A stretch of 64,000 bases of DNA from Pelagivirga sediminicola (GTDB taxonomy: Bacteria; Pseudomonadota; Alphaproteobacteria; Rhodobacterales; Rhodobacteraceae), in assembly GCF_003072125.1 (NCBI RefSeq), contig NZ_QCYH01000008.1, positions 1 to 64,000 on the forward strand, read 5' to 3'. The position numbers and the translations under genes were made by a program. Below are positions 27,877 to 37,246 of this stretch, in pieces; position 1 is the first letter of the stretch, and each line of letters opens with the position of its first letter. The notes beneath the pieces are model-generated. The model saw only the letters and a list, made by a program, of their open reading frames with translations, did not search any database and had not been told where the DNA came from.

Positions 27877-28992
27877 ATGGCAACCCAGACAGAAATACGC
27901 GATCCTGGCACGCCGCAGGCCGCTGCCGCGCAGGACGTGATGATCCACGCCGAGGGCGTGATAAAGACCTTCGGCGAGGGCGCGGGAAAGATCACCGCGC
28001 TCGACAACGTGACGGTGGACATCCGCAAGAACGAGTTCTTCACGCTGCTCGGCCCCTCGGGCTGCGGCAAGACGACCCTTCTGCGCCTGATCGCGGGATT
28101 CGAGCTGCCCGACCGGGGCCAGATCCTGCTGGACGGTCAGGAAATCGGCCATCTGCCGCCCTACAAGCGGCCCGTGAACACGGTGTTTCAGTCCTATGCG
28201 CTTTTTCCGCATATGAGCGTGGCGCGCAACATCGGCTTTGGCCTTGAGATGCAGGGCCGTCCCAAGGCCGAGATCAAGACCGCGACCGAGGAAATGCTGG
28301 CGCTGGTGCAGATGGAGCATCTGGCGAACCGCCAGACCGATCAGCTGTCGGGCGGCCAGCAGCAGCGCGTCGCGCTGGCCCGCGCGCTGGCGCCGCGCCC
28401 CAAGGTCCTGCTGCTGGACGAGCCGCTGTCGGCGCTGGATCTGAAACTGCGCAAGGAGATGCAGATCGAGCTGAAGCGCCTTCAGGGCGAGACGGGGATC
28501 ACCTTTGTCTTTGTCACGCATGACCAGGAAGAGGCGCTGACCATGTCGGACCGGATCGCGGTCATGCAGGCGGGCTGCATCCTTCAGGTCGGCACGCCAA
28601 AGGAGATCTACAACAACCCCGCGCGCCGCTTCGTTGCCGATTTCATCGGCGATATCAACATACTGGAGGGCGAACTTCAACAGGATGGGGGCGCCGTCCT
28701 GCTGCCCGGCGGGGCGTCCATCGGCGCGCTTTTGCCCGAGGGCGCGGCGCGGTCGGGCAAGGTGTCGATCGCGATCCGCCCCGAGAACATGGGCCTCACC
28801 GCCCCGGACGCGGCCGACGCGTCGCTGACCGGCGAGGTGACGAATATCGTCTATTTCGGCGCGGGCCATAACGTTCATGTCGCGCTGGACGGCGGCGGCG
28901 AGGTTTTGGTGCGCCGCGCGCAGACGGATGCGCAGGTCGGCGCCAAGGTGGGGCTGGCGGTGCCGGACGCCGTTCAGGTTCTGGTGGATTGA
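27877..28992 (+). CDS. potA: polyamine-type ABC transporter, ATP-binding subunit
   Basis: 371 residues from ATG 27877. It powers uptake through PotB/PotC at the inner membrane. Walker [10 protein letters not shown] (about 59-67), Q-loop [15 protein letters not shown], signature [15 protein letters not shown], Walker [13 protein letters not shown] and H-loop [10 protein letters not shown] are all intact. A C-terminal TOBE-type regulatory domain ([12 protein letters not shown] onward) is present. The stop overlaps the potB start (TGATG). Spermidine/putrescine is the best guess from the whole operon, but related importers for other amines cannot be excluded. Confidence 0.92.
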   Translation: MATQTEIRDPGTPQAAAAQDVMIHAEGVIKTFGEGAGKITALDNVTVDIRKNEFFTLLGPSGCGKTTLLRLIAGFELPDRGQILLDGQEIGHLPPYKRPVNTVFQSYALFPHMSVARNIGFGLEMQGRPKAEIKTATEEMLALVQMEHLANRQTDQLSGGQQQRVALARALAPRPKVLLLDEPLSALDLKLRKEMQIELKRLQGETGITFVFVTHDQEEALTMSDRIAVMQAGCILQVGTPKEIYNNPARRFVADFIGDINILEGELQQDGGAVLLPGGASIGALLPEGAARSGKVSIAIRPENMGLTAPDAADASLTGEVTNIVYFGAGHNVHVALDGGGEVLVRRAQTDAQVGAKVGLAVPDAVQVLVD

Positions 28993-29942
28993 TGACGGAC
29001 GTGACCCCGCAGACCGCCACCGACGCGCGCCTCGCCGAGGCCCGGCGCCAGACGATGGGCGCCGCGCGCCGCCGCCGCTGGCAATTGCTGTCGCCCGCGC
29101 TGCTGATCATCGGGCTTTTCGGGCTTTTCCCGCTGACGATCACGCTGGTCTATTCGTTCCTCAGCCCCGGCTCTTATGGCGGGGTGCGCTGGGAATTCTC
29201 GACCGATGCCTATGTGCAGTTCCTGTTCGACCGCGACATCTTTGACGATACGCTGAGCTTCTCGGCGACCTATCTGAACATCTTCGCGCGCTCGATCGGG
29301 CTGGCGCTGGGGGCGACGATCGGATCGCTGATCATCGGATTTCCGACCGCCTATTTCATCGCGTCAAAGCCCGCGAACCAGCGCAACCTTTGGCTTTTCC
29401 TGATCACCCTGCCCTTCTGGGTGAACCTTCTGATCCGCACCTATGCGATCCTGCTGATCATCCGCGACGAGGGCATCATCAATCTCAGCCTGATCTGGAC
29501 CGGATTGATCGACCAACCCATCGGCATCCTCTATACCGATACGGCCATTTTCATCGGCCTGATCTACAGCTACCTGCCGTTCATGGTCCTGCCTCTCTAC
29601 GCGTCGCTGGAAAAGCTGGATTTCCGGCTGGTCGAGGCGGCGTATGACCTTTACGCCAGCCGCCTGCAGGTGCTGCGCCATGTCATCGTTCCGATGGCGA
29701 AACCGGGGATCGTGGCGGGCTGCATCCTTGTCTTCATCCCGGCGCTCGGCGCCTATATCACGCCTGATCTTCTGGGCGGGGGCAAGCAGCTGATGATCGG
29801 CAACCTGATCGCGCTGCAGTTTGGCGGCTCGCGCAACTGGCCCTTCGGGGCGGCGGCGGCGCTGATCCTGATGGTGGTCGTCATGGTGTCGCTGACCGTC
29901 TATGTCCGCTACTCCGGCAAGGAAGGAAACGGCCGTGGCTGA
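28992..29942 (+). CDS. potB: polyamine-type ABC transporter permease
   Basis: 316 residues, ATG at 28992 overlapping the potA stop. Inner-membrane permease with about six transmembrane segments, the first at LLSPALLIIGLFGLFPLTITLVY. The EAA loop that contacts the ATPase is VEAAYDLYASRLQVLRHVIVPMAKPGI. LGGGKQLMIGNLIA before the last segment is typical of PotB proteins. The N-terminus has a basic cytoplasmic tail (AARRRRWQ). Confidence 0.92.
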   Translation: MTDVTPQTATDARLAEARRQTMGAARRRRWQLLSPALLIIGLFGLFPLTITLVYSFLSPGSYGGVRWEFSTDAYVQFLFDRDIFDDTLSFSATYLNIFARSIGLALGATIGSLIIGFPTAYFIASKPANQRNLWLFLITLPFWVNLLIRTYAILLIIRDEGIINLSLIWTGLIDQPIGILYTDTAIFIGLIYSYLPFMVLPLYASLEKLDFRLVEAAYDLYASRLQVLRHVIVPMAKPGIVAGCILVFIPALGAYITPDLLGGGKQLMIGNLIALQFGGSRNWPFGAAAALILMVVVMVSLTVYVRYSGKEGNGRG

Positions 29943-30810
29943 GCGCACCCCCACCCAAACCCCCGCCACCGTGGCCAGCCCCGACCCCGCCGCACCGCCC
30001 CCGCGCCGCCGCCGCCGGATGAAGGACCTGCGCAAGCAGCCCGGTTTCGACACGATGGCGTGGTTCTGCCTGTTTTGTCTTTATGCGCCCATCGCCGTGC
30101 TGGTGGTATTTTCCTTCAACGACAACCGCTCGGTCGTCAGGTGGACCGAATTCAGCCTGCGCTGGTACCGCGCCGCGTTCGAGAATGACGGCATCCGGCA
30201 TGCCACGTGGATATCGCTGCAGGTGGCGTTCGTCGCGATGGTGTTCGCCACGACATTCGCCACGATGGCCGCGCTGGCCACGACGCGCGTGCGCGCCTTC
30301 AAGGGGCAGACGCTGACCTATGCGGTCATCAACCAGCCGCTGATGGTGCCGGAAATCGTCACCGCCGTATCGACGCTGGCGTTCTTCGTGCTGATCAAGC
30401 AGGTAACGGGGCTGAACGGCATCGGTTTCCTGATGCTGGCGCACACGGTGTTCTGCATCCCCTTCGCCTACATGCCCATCCGCGCGCGGCTGGAGGATAT
30501 GAATCTGACGCTGGAACAGGCCGCCGCGGACCTTTACGGGACGCCATTTCAGGTCTTTCGCACCGTCACCCTGCCGCTGATGGCGCCGGGGATCGTGGCG
30601 GGCGCGATGCTGGCCTTCGTGGTGTCGCTGGACGATGTCATCATCACCCTGCTGGTCGGCGGACCGGGCGAGACGACGTTGCCCGTCTACATCTTCGGCC
30701 AGATCCGCCGGGGCATCACACCCGAAATCAATGCCGTCTCGACAGTGCTTCTGGGCCTGTCGGCGCTATTGGTCTCGATCTTCTTTCTGATCGGGAACAA
30801 GCGGAAATAA
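29935..30810 (+). CDS. potC: polyamine-type ABC transporter permease
   Basis: 291 residues from GTG 29935, which overlaps the potB stop by eight bases and follows AAGGAAGG. The frame is open a little further upstream without a better start. Six transmembrane segments start at FDTMAWFCLFCLYAPIAVLVV. The EAA loop is LEQAAADLYGTPFQVFRTVTLPLMAPGI. SFNDNRSVVRWTEFSLRWY is a typical PotC loop. The Pro/Arg-rich N-terminal tail is unusual in composition but lies in the cytoplasm. Confidence 0.9.
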   Translation: MAERTPTQTPATVASPDPAAPPPRRRRRMKDLRKQPGFDTMAWFCLFCLYAPIAVLVVFSFNDNRSVVRWTEFSLRWYRAAFENDGIRHATWISLQVAFVAMVFATTFATMAALATTRVRAFKGQTLTYAVINQPLMVPEIVTAVSTLAFFVLIKQVTGLNGIGFLMLAHTVFCIPFAYMPIRARLEDMNLTLEQAAADLYGTPFQVFRTVTLPLMAPGIVAGAMLAFVVSLDDVIITLLVGGPGETTLPVYIFGQIRRGITPEINAVSTVLLGLSALLVSIFFLIGNKRK

Positions 30811-30849
30811 TCCGCGAGACGTATAACCAACCGGAGGAGACAATCTGAC

Positions 30850-31881
30850 ATGACACAAAAACGCACGATGGCCGCGACCCTCGCCGCCGCGGTGACGCTG
30901 GCCGGCACCGCCTGGGGCGAGGGCGAATTGAACATCTACAACTGGGGCAACTACACCAACCCCGAGCTGATCGAGAAGTTCGAGAAGGAATTCGACGTCA
31001 AGGTCAACCTGGACGATTACGACAGCAACGAGATCATGCTGGCCAAGGTCCGCGAAGGCAGCAGCGGGTATGACATCGTCGTGCCCAGCGGCTATACCGT
31101 GCCGATCATGATCGAGCAGGATCTGCTGGCCGAGGTGAAGCCAAACGAGATGGAGAATTTCGGAAACGTCGATCCCCGATGGGTCGATGTCTACTGGGAT
31201 CCGGGCCGCAACTACACTGTGCCATGGCTCTGGGGCACCACCGCGTTTACCGTCGATACCGAAGTCTATGATGGCGACATCAACACGCTCGCGCTGATGT
31301 TCGAGCCGCCCCAGGAGCTGTCGGGCCGCATCAACATGCTCAACGACATGCCCGAGGTCATCAATGCCGCGCTGCGCTATCGCGGGTATGAGCGTTGCAA
31401 CAGCAACACCGACGAATTGCGCGACGTGACCGAGCTGCTGATGAACGCCAAGCAGCACTGGCGCACGATGGATTATGCCACCATCGAGAAGCTGACCTCG
31501 AACGATGTCGATCTCAGCCAGACATGGAACGGCGCCGCGATGCGTGCGCGCGAACAGCGCCCGACGCTGCAATACGCCTATCCCAAGGAGGGCTTCGCCG
31601 GCTGGATGGACAACGCCGCCGTGCTGAAGGACGCGCCCAACATGGAAAACGCCAAGAGTTTCATGAACTTCATGATGGCCCCCGAGAACGCCGCGCTCAA
31701 CTCGAACTTCGCGCGCTATGCCAGCGGCATCAGCGGCAGCGAGGAATTCATGATCGAAGAGCTGCTCGACGCGCCGGAAATCATCATACCGGAAGGTGCG
31801 CCCGAGCCCGACTTCGTCGAGCCCTGCGCGCAGGAAGTGACCGATCTCTATAACCGCATCTGGACGAAGCTGAAGCAATAA
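30850..31881 (+). CDS. potD: polyamine-type ABC transporter, periplasmic binding protein
   Basis: 343 residues, GGAGGAG upstream. A signal peptide ends near AGTAWGEGE. The mature part opens with LNIYNWGNYTNPELIEKFEKEFDVKV, the hallmark of PotD/PotF proteins. YDIVVPSGYTVPIMIEQDLL, VPWLWGTTAF and YAYPKEGFAGWMDN line the ligand site in this family. It captures the amine in the periplasm for PotABC. It ends the operon, 39 bases after potC, and is followed by a strong terminator. PotF-like putrescine specificity is equally possible. Confidence 0.91.
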   Translation: MTQKRTMAATLAAAVTLAGTAWGEGELNIYNWGNYTNPELIEKFEKEFDVKVNLDDYDSNEIMLAKVREGSSGYDIVVPSGYTVPIMIEQDLLAEVKPNEMENFGNVDPRWVDVYWDPGRNYTVPWLWGTTAFTVDTEVYDGDINTLALMFEPPQELSGRINMLNDMPEVINAALRYRGYERCNSNTDELRDVTELLMNAKQHWRTMDYATIEKLTSNDVDLSQTWNGAAMRAREQRPTLQYAYPKEGFAGWMDNAAVLKDAPNMENAKSFMNFMMAPENAALNSNFARYASGISGSEEFMIEELLDAPEIIIPEGAPEPDFVEPCAQEVTDLYNRIWTKLKQ

Positions 31882-31897
31882 GGCATTGCAACGCAGG

Positions 31898-31929
31898 CGG
31901 GGCGCGATATCGGCGCCCCGTCCTTTTTT
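31898..31929 (+). terminator. rho-independent terminator of the pot operon
   Basis: CGGGGCGC / GCGCCCCG stem with a seven-base loop (GATATCG) followed by TCCTTTTTT, 16 bases after the potD stop. Confidence 0.85.
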
Positions 31930-31981
31930 CGCGCGCCGCAGCCCCGTTGCGCTGCCGCGCCCCGCCCCGAGGATACCCGCC

Positions 31982-33262
31982 ATGAATGTTCCAGCCGCAC
32001 CGGCTCATCCACCGTCGCCACTCAGCGCACGCGAACAAGGAATCATGGAGGGCTTTCCGCCGCCCCCCGACAAGGTGCCGGGCCCGAGCAATTGGGACAT
32101 GCCCCCGTTCAACCGCTGGTCCTTTCAGAACATGCGCAGCCTTTTTCCCACGGTGGACGTCCGGCGCGGCGACGGCCCCGTGCGCCCGCTGGCCGCCTCC
32201 TCGCAGGAGGGGCTGGGCGGCGTGACGTTCCAGACATTGGCCGGGGCCGAATGCACCGTCGATGACTGGCTCGATCAAAGCTATACCGACGGGTTCCTAG
32301 TGATGAGCCGCGGCAAGGTGGTGCTGGAGCGGTATCTCAATGACATGCACGGCCACACGCCGCACCTGTCGCAATCGGTGGCCAAATCCATCGTCGGCAC
32401 GCTGGCCGGGGTGCTGCATGGCGAGGGCGCGCTGGATCTGCACGCGCCGATCCTGGACCTGCTGCCGGAACTGGGCGAGTCGGGCTATGCCGGGGCCACG
32501 CTGGGCCAGGTGCTGGACATGCGCTCGGGCGCGCGCTTTACCGAGGATTACAACACCCCCGGCTCGGACATGACGCGCATCGACATCGCCAGCGGCTGGC
32601 GCCCGCCCCTGCCGGGCGAGCCTGCGCCGACCATCCGCGACGTGATCCAGACCCTTCCGGGCGTGCGCCCCCATGGCGAGGCGTTCAGCTATCGCTCGAT
32701 CGAGACGGATGTCGTCGCCTGGGCGCTGGAGCGTGCCGGCGGCGCGTCATTGGCGCAGCTGCTGTCGAGCCGTATATGGCAACATCTGGGCGCCGAGCGG
32801 GACGGGTTCTTTACCGTCGACAAGGCCGGCACGGCGCTGGCCGATGGCGGCTTCAACGCCACCTTGCGCGATTACGCGCGCTTTGGCCTGATGATGCTGC
32901 AGGGCGGCGCCGTCGAGGGTCGGCAGGTCGTTCCCGAGGCATGGGTGCGCGCCAGCGCCCGCGGCGATACCGCCGCGTTCGGCGAGCCCTATACGGCCAC
33001 CTCGCCGCATGGCGCCTATAGCCGCCAATGGTGGATTCATGACGCCCGGCGCGGCGATTTCATGGCGCGCGGCGTCTTTGGCCAGCTGATCTATCTGGAT
33101 CCGCAGACCGAATTCATGGCCGTCAAGCTGTCCACATGGCCCGATTTCCTGATCCACAGCTACACCATCGACATGCTCTCGGCCGTGACCGCGCTGCGCG
33201 ATGCGCTTTCCGCGCCGGATGCCGGACCGCGCAAGTTCGCCAGTTTCCTGCGGCGCAGGTAG
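31982..33262 (+). CDS. serine hydrolase of the class C beta-lactamase/NylB family
   Basis: 426 residues from ATG 31982. The catalytic SxxK is Ser132-Val-Ala-Lys135 in LSQSVAKSIVGTL. YRSIETDVVAWALE near residue 237 supplies the Tyr of the YxN/YxS motif, and a C-terminal HGAYSRQWWI region stands where the KTG strand is expected. The layout resembles 6-aminohexanoate-dimer hydrolase (NylB) and esterases of the same fold rather than a drug-resistance lactamase. There is no signal peptide, so it acts in the cytoplasm. It follows the pot terminator and is probably monocistronic. Confidence 0.85.
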   Translation: MNVPAAPAHPPSPLSAREQGIMEGFPPPPDKVPGPSNWDMPPFNRWSFQNMRSLFPTVDVRRGDGPVRPLAASSQEGLGGVTFQTLAGAECTVDDWLDQSYTDGFLVMSRGKVVLERYLNDMHGHTPHLSQSVAKSIVGTLAGVLHGEGALDLHAPILDLLPELGESGYAGATLGQVLDMRSGARFTEDYNTPGSDMTRIDIASGWRPPLPGEPAPTIRDVIQTLPGVRPHGEAFSYRSIETDVVAWALERAGGASLAQLLSSRIWQHLGAERDGFFTVDKAGTALADGGFNATLRDYARFGLMMLQGGAVEGRQVVPEAWVRASARGDTAAFGEPYTATSPHGAYSRQWWIHDARRGDFMARGVFGQLIYLDPQTEFMAVKLSTWPDFLIHSYTIDMLSAVTALRDALSAPDAGPRKFASFLRRR

Positions 33263-33266
33263 GGCG

Positions 33267-33431
33267 CTAATCAGGCAGCGCCCCGCAAAACCCGCCGCCG
33301 GGCGCCGCGCCGGACCCCAGCGCAAAGAGCGCGGGCGCGTGATACGGGTTGGGCGGGCTGGCCGTCACGTCAAGCCCGATCACGAGGGCAAGACCGGCCA
33401 GCGCCAGCGCGGCTATGGTGCGGCGGCTCAT
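33267..33431 (-). CDS. 54-aa single-membrane-span peptide at the end of the yeeE operon
   Basis: The ATG at 33431 overlaps the stop of the YeeE/YedE gene (ATGA), so translation is likely coupled. The peptide has a basic start (MSRRT), a hydrophobic stretch (IAALALAGLALVIGL) and a 30-residue tail rich in Pro and Gly with one Cys (GGGFCGALPD). It could be a membrane-anchored or exported small partner of the sulfur transporter. I know no named family for it. Confidence rests on the coupled start and plausible topology, not on homology. Confidence 0.5.
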   Translation of the reverse strand: MSRRTIAALALAGLALVIGLDVTASPPNPYHAPALFALGSGAAPGGGFCGALPD

Positions 33432-34567
33432 GTCCGCGGCTCCAGGCCCACCAGCGCGCGGATGCGGATGCCCGCGAACGCGCCTGCGAAGGCGGCGATG
33501 AACCAGACCCAGCCATGCAGGCTGCCCGTGGCGATGCCTGAAAAGAACGCGCCGACATTGCACCCGAAGGCCAGCCGCGACGAATATCCCAGGACCAGCC
33601 CCGCGATGATGGCCGCCACCCACGCGCGCGCAGGATAGGCCGGCACAGGCTGCGCCAGCCCGCCCCGCCGCCATGCGGCGATGCCGAACGCGCCCGCGAT
33701 CATGCCGAAATTCGTCAGCGACGTGTAATCGGTCAGCAGGCTCGCGCCCAGCCGCTCGGCCGATCCCGGCGCGGCCCAGTAGGGCGAGCCGGACAGGTCC
33801 GCGCCCAGTGCCGCCGCGCCCTTCGCGGCCCACAGCCCAAGGCCGTAGACCACGCCCCAGGGCTGGCCCGCGACCACCAGATTGGCAATCGCCAGCGCCG
33901 CCAGCAGCACGGCGGCGACCAGATAGCGCGCCGGAATACGGCGCGCGCCGGGCGCGCCCAGCAGCCAGAAAACCCCCGCCACCAGCGCCAGCGCCGCCAG
34001 CGTCACCACCAGCCCCGCCGTGCCTTGCAGCGTCAGGATGGGCAACGCGCCCAGCCCGGTCCACCAGAGCAGGTGGTAAGCCCCGGCAAAGCTGCCGATG
34101 GCAAAGAACGGCAGCGCCAGCAGGCCGACCGGATTGCCCGATCCGGCATTGACCAGCGTGCCCGATCCGCAGCCCAGCACCACCTGCATCGCGGCGCCGA
34201 AGACGAAGGCGCCGCCGATCATCGCCCAGCCGACCGGCGCCTGCGCGCCGCCCAGCTCGCCCGGATGCGCCGCCAAGAGCGGAAAGGCCGCGCAGGCAAC
34301 CAGCCCGATCGCCAGAAGCTGCGCCAGGATGCCGCCCGGCTCGCGCCGCAGGATCATCGCGCGCCACGGCCCGGCAAAGCCGAACCGCATCCCCTCCAGC
34401 GCCATGCCGAAGCCCAGCCCGATCAGCAGCATCAGCCCGAACCGCGCCCCCGCGAAAAGCGCCACCAGCGCCACCGCCATGAGGCCCCCGAGGATCAGCG
34501 CCGCACGCGCCGCGCCAAGGCTGCGCGGGGCAGTGTCCGCTGCGCCAATGAATGCCGCCTGCGTCAT
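33428..34567 (-). CDS. YeeE/YedE (TsuA-like) sulfur/thiosulfate transporter
   Basis: 379 residues from ATG 34567, sharing its A with the rhodanese stop (TGATG). A polytopic inner-membrane protein with about nine or ten hydrophobic segments. Two signature loops carry the conserved Cys residues: VVLGCGSGTLVNAGSGNP and LAFGCNVGAFFSGIATGSLHGW. In TsuA such Cys residues relay thiosulfate through the membrane. The neighbouring exported rhodanese supports a sulfur role. The usual small TusA-like partner is not present next to it. Confidence 0.88.
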   Translation of the reverse strand: MTQAAFIGAADTAPRSLGAARAALILGGLMAVALVALFAGARFGLMLLIGLGFGMALEGMRFGFAGPWRAMILRREPGGILAQLLAIGLVACAAFPLLAAHPGELGGAQAPVGWAMIGGAFVFGAAMQVVLGCGSGTLVNAGSGNPVGLLALPFFAIGSFAGAYHLLWWTGLGALPILTLQGTAGLVVTLAALALVAGVFWLLGAPGARRIPARYLVAAVLLAALAIANLVVAGQPWGVVYGLGLWAAKGAAALGADLSGSPYWAAPGSAERLGASLLTDYTSLTNFGMIAGAFGIAAWRRGGLAQPVPAYPARAWVAAIIAGLVLGYSSRLAFGCNVGAFFSGIATGSLHGWVWFIAAFAGAFAGIRIRALVGLEPRT

Positions 34568-35505
34568 CAATTGCCCCCGGTTAGCTGGTTCCAGAAATTG
34601 GCGAACAATCCCGGCTGGTTCTGCATCTCGCCCCCGGTTTGCGAATACTCCACCATCGAGCCGGGATAGAGCTTCACGTTCTCGATGCCTGCCAGTTCGG
34701 ACATGGCGAACCAATCGGTCGCGGCCCAGTGGCCGGTGTTGCAAAAGGACACGAGCGGCGCGCCGGTGTCCGCGCCCAGCCGGGCCTTGAGCGCGGCGAC
34801 GCTCATCTCGCCCCCGATGGCGGTCGCGCCGGGGCGGAAAAACTCGGTATGGGGCAGGTTTTGCGCCCCGGGCAACGTGCCGGGACGGTCCGCGGCATCA
34901 TGCGCCTTTTTGCCCTCGAAAAAGGGCGCGGGGCGCGCGTCGATCAGCGTGGCGGCCTCCTGCCCCGACACCGCGCGCTCGATTGTCGCGGTGTCGGCGG
35001 TCCAGGTGTCGTCCCAGCTGATGTCGAGCGCGCTCGGCGCCGGCTGGGCTGCGTCCTTGGACAGCGGCAAGCCCGCGTTGACCCACGCGGTCGCGCCGCC
35101 GTTCAGCACCGCAAGCTGCGTGAACCCCGTGCTCTTGAGCGTCCAGTAGACGCGCGCGGCCGCGCCGAAATCGGTGTCCGTGTCTCCTTGCGAGACGATG
35201 ACGACCGGCTCGGACGGCTCCAGCCCCAGACGCTCTAACAGGGCCTCCAGATCGGCGACGGCGGGCACCGCGCCGGGATTGTCCGCCGGGCCGCGAAAGA
35301 GGCTGTAAGGCGCCGCGAGTGCGCCCGTGATGTGGCCCGCATCAAACCCTTCGGCGCGAATGTCCAGAATGTCGCGCGCCTGCGCGCCTTTGGCAAGCTC
35401 GGCCAGCTCGGCGGGCGACACCAGCGGGCCGAACTCCTGCGCAAGCGCGCTGGTGGCAAGCATTGCGGCCGCGCCGGTCAGGAATGACAGAATGAGGCGT
35501 TTCAT
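34567..35505 (-). CDS. exported two-domain rhodanese (thiosulfate/mercaptopyruvate sulfurtransferase)
   Basis: 312 residues with a signal peptide (MKRLILSFLTGAAAMLATSALA, cut after ALA). Two rhodanese domains follow. The second has the active-site loop FCNTGHWAAT with Cys255. The first has VIVSQGDTDT at the matching place and no Cys, so it is structural, as usual for the family. In the periplasm it could move sulfane sulfur between thiosulfate and an acceptor. First gene of an overlapping operon with the YeeE/YedE transporter and a 54-residue peptide. Confidence 0.9.
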   Translation of the reverse strand: MKRLILSFLTGAAAMLATSALAQEFGPLVSPAELAELAKGAQARDILDIRAEGFDAGHITGALAAPYSLFRGPADNPGAVPAVADLEALLERLGLEPSEPVVIVSQGDTDTDFGAAARVYWTLKSTGFTQLAVLNGGATAWVNAGLPLSKDAAQPAPSALDISWDDTWTADTATIERAVSGQEAATLIDARPAPFFEGKKAHDAADRPGTLPGAQNLPHTEFFRPGATAIGGEMSVAALKARLGADTGAPLVSFCNTGHWAATDWFAMSELAGIENVKLYPGSMVEYSQTGGEMQNQPGLFANFWNQLTGGN

Positions 35506-35721
35506 GGCGGGACTCCCTTCGGGAAAGACGTGTTTGACCTCCGATTTAGGATATTTGCAGGCGTTGCAAGCCGCGCCGGAGGACGGGCGCGGCCGGGAGG
35601 GAGGATTTCATTCAAATCGGCCCCGGACAGCCGGAACGATATTCCGATCCGGCGGCACGCACCAAGCCGCGCGACCCGCGTCCGTGCACCCCGATGGAAC
35701 GCGGGCCTTATTGCCCCACCG

Positions 35722-37050
35722 TCATATGTTCAGCACCAAGCTGGCGATGGTGAAATACAAGATCACGCCGAGCCCGTCCGAGATCGTCGTCACCAGCGGG
35801 CCGCTCGCCGTTGCCGGATCCAGCCGCAGGCGGCTGAGCACGAAGGGCAGCGACATCCCGACAAGGCTGCCGATCAGAACCGCGACGAACATCGTCAGGC
35901 TGACGGTCATGGCGATATCCATGCCGCCCCGCCACGCGCCCAGCGGGAATACCACCGCCGCCATCGTGGCGCCCAGCGCCGCGGCCACCGCCGCCTCGCG
36001 CAGCAGCAGATCGCGCCAGTCGCTCAGCGCGACATCGCCCGTCGCCAGCGCGCGCACCATCAACGTCGCCGATTGCGATCCCGCGTTGCCGCTGCTGTCG
36101 ATCAAAAGCGGCAGGAAGAATACCAGCGACACATAGGCAAGGATCACATCCTCGAAATAGGCGATGCCCGCGCCGGAAAAGAGGTTGCCGAAGATCAGCA
36201 GCGCCAGCCAGACGATCCGCCGCGAATAGAGCATGCCGATCCCCGCCTGCCGCATGTTCTGCGTGAACGGCAGCACGGTCGAGATCTTCTGGAAATCCTC
36301 GGTCGCCTCGGCCTGCATCACGTCGGCGGCGTCGTCATGGGTCACGATGCCCACCAGACGCCCGGCCCCGTCCAGCACCGGAATCGCCAGAAGGTCATAG
36401 CGCGCGATCAGCTTGGCCACGTCCTCCTGATCGGTCTCCAGCGTGACCGACACCGGCGCAGGCTCCATGAGCGTATCGATCCGCGCCTCGCCTTCCGCAA
36501 GGATCAGCGCGTGCAGCCGCACCGAGCCGGTCAGGCGCTGATCGCGGTCCACCACGTAGGAGCGATAGATCGTTTCCTTGCCGGGGGCTTGAAGGCGCAG
36601 GGCGTCAATGGCACCCTCGGCGGTCATGTCCGCATCGAGGATCGCGAAATCCGAGGTCATGATCGCGCCGGCGGAGCCTTCGGCATAGGTGGACAGGCGG
36701 CGCATATCCTCGCGCACGGACGGCTCCAGATCGCGGGCCAGACGGTCCTGCGCGGCGGCGGGCAGCTGGTTGAACAGATCGACGCGATCGTCGGCATTCA
36801 TCGCGCCCACGATCCGCGCCAGATCATCCGGCGCCATGTGCTGTGCAAGGTCCACCTGGAACCCCAGCGGCAGGTTCTCGAACACGCTCGCACGCCGCGC
36901 GTCCTCAAGGCCGGACAGCAGCGCCCACGCCTCGTCCACCGGCATGAGCGCCAGCCACGCCGCCAGATCGATGGGATGCGCGGATCCAAGAAACGCGCGA
37001 ACGGCATCTTCGCTGGTGTCTGCGGGATAGGCGGCAAGGTCGGCCGACAT
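35722..37050 (-). CDS. mgtE: MgtE-type magnesium transporter
   Basis: 442 residues. Order of domains: N-terminal helical MgtE_N (about 1-130, with LPLGFQVDLAQHMAPDDLARIV), two CBS domains (about 130-255, ending in GRLVGIVTHDDAADVMQAEATED), and a C-terminal membrane part with five segments. The pore helix region has LPLLIDSSGNAGSQSATLMVRAL, the Mg2+-coordinating signature. It imports Mg2+ at the inner membrane, and the CBS domains gate it by internal Mg2+. I saw no mgtE leader riboswitch in the 196 bases before the divergent MFS gene. Confidence 0.94.
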   Translation of the reverse strand: MSADLAAYPADTSEDAVRAFLGSAHPIDLAAWLALMPVDEAWALLSGLEDARRASVFENLPLGFQVDLAQHMAPDDLARIVGAMNADDRVDLFNQLPAAAQDRLARDLEPSVREDMRRLSTYAEGSAGAIMTSDFAILDADMTAEGAIDALRLQAPGKETIYRSYVVDRDQRLTGSVRLHALILAEGEARIDTLMEPAPVSVTLETDQEDVAKLIARYDLLAIPVLDGAGRLVGIVTHDDAADVMQAEATEDFQKISTVLPFTQNMRQAGIGMLYSRRIVWLALLIFGNLFSGAGIAYFEDVILAYVSLVFFLPLLIDSSGNAGSQSATLMVRALATGDVALSDWRDLLLREAAVAAALGATMAAVVFPLGAWRGGMDIAMTVSLTMFVAVLIGSLVGMSLPFVLSRLRLDPATASGPLVTTISDGLGVILYFTIASLVLNI

Positions 37051-37246
37051 ATGGGGGGAATCCTATCGGCTCGGGCAATGGGGCGTGCGCGGTGCACCCT
37101 AAGGCCGCGCAACGCCGCTTCCCAGCACGATCTTGACCGGGCGGGCACGCGCCGCGCCGCATCGCCGCCGCCGAGGGATAAATTGAAGTCCCGCGCCGCG
37201 CGGGCTACATGGGCGGGCAACGCACGCAGATGGAAAGTCCCGAACT

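Noticed and set aside
31982..33262. Antibiotic-resistance class C beta-lactamase
   Set aside because: It has the SxxK fold motif but no signal peptide and no clear KTG, and the layout is closer to NylB-like hydrolases and esterases.
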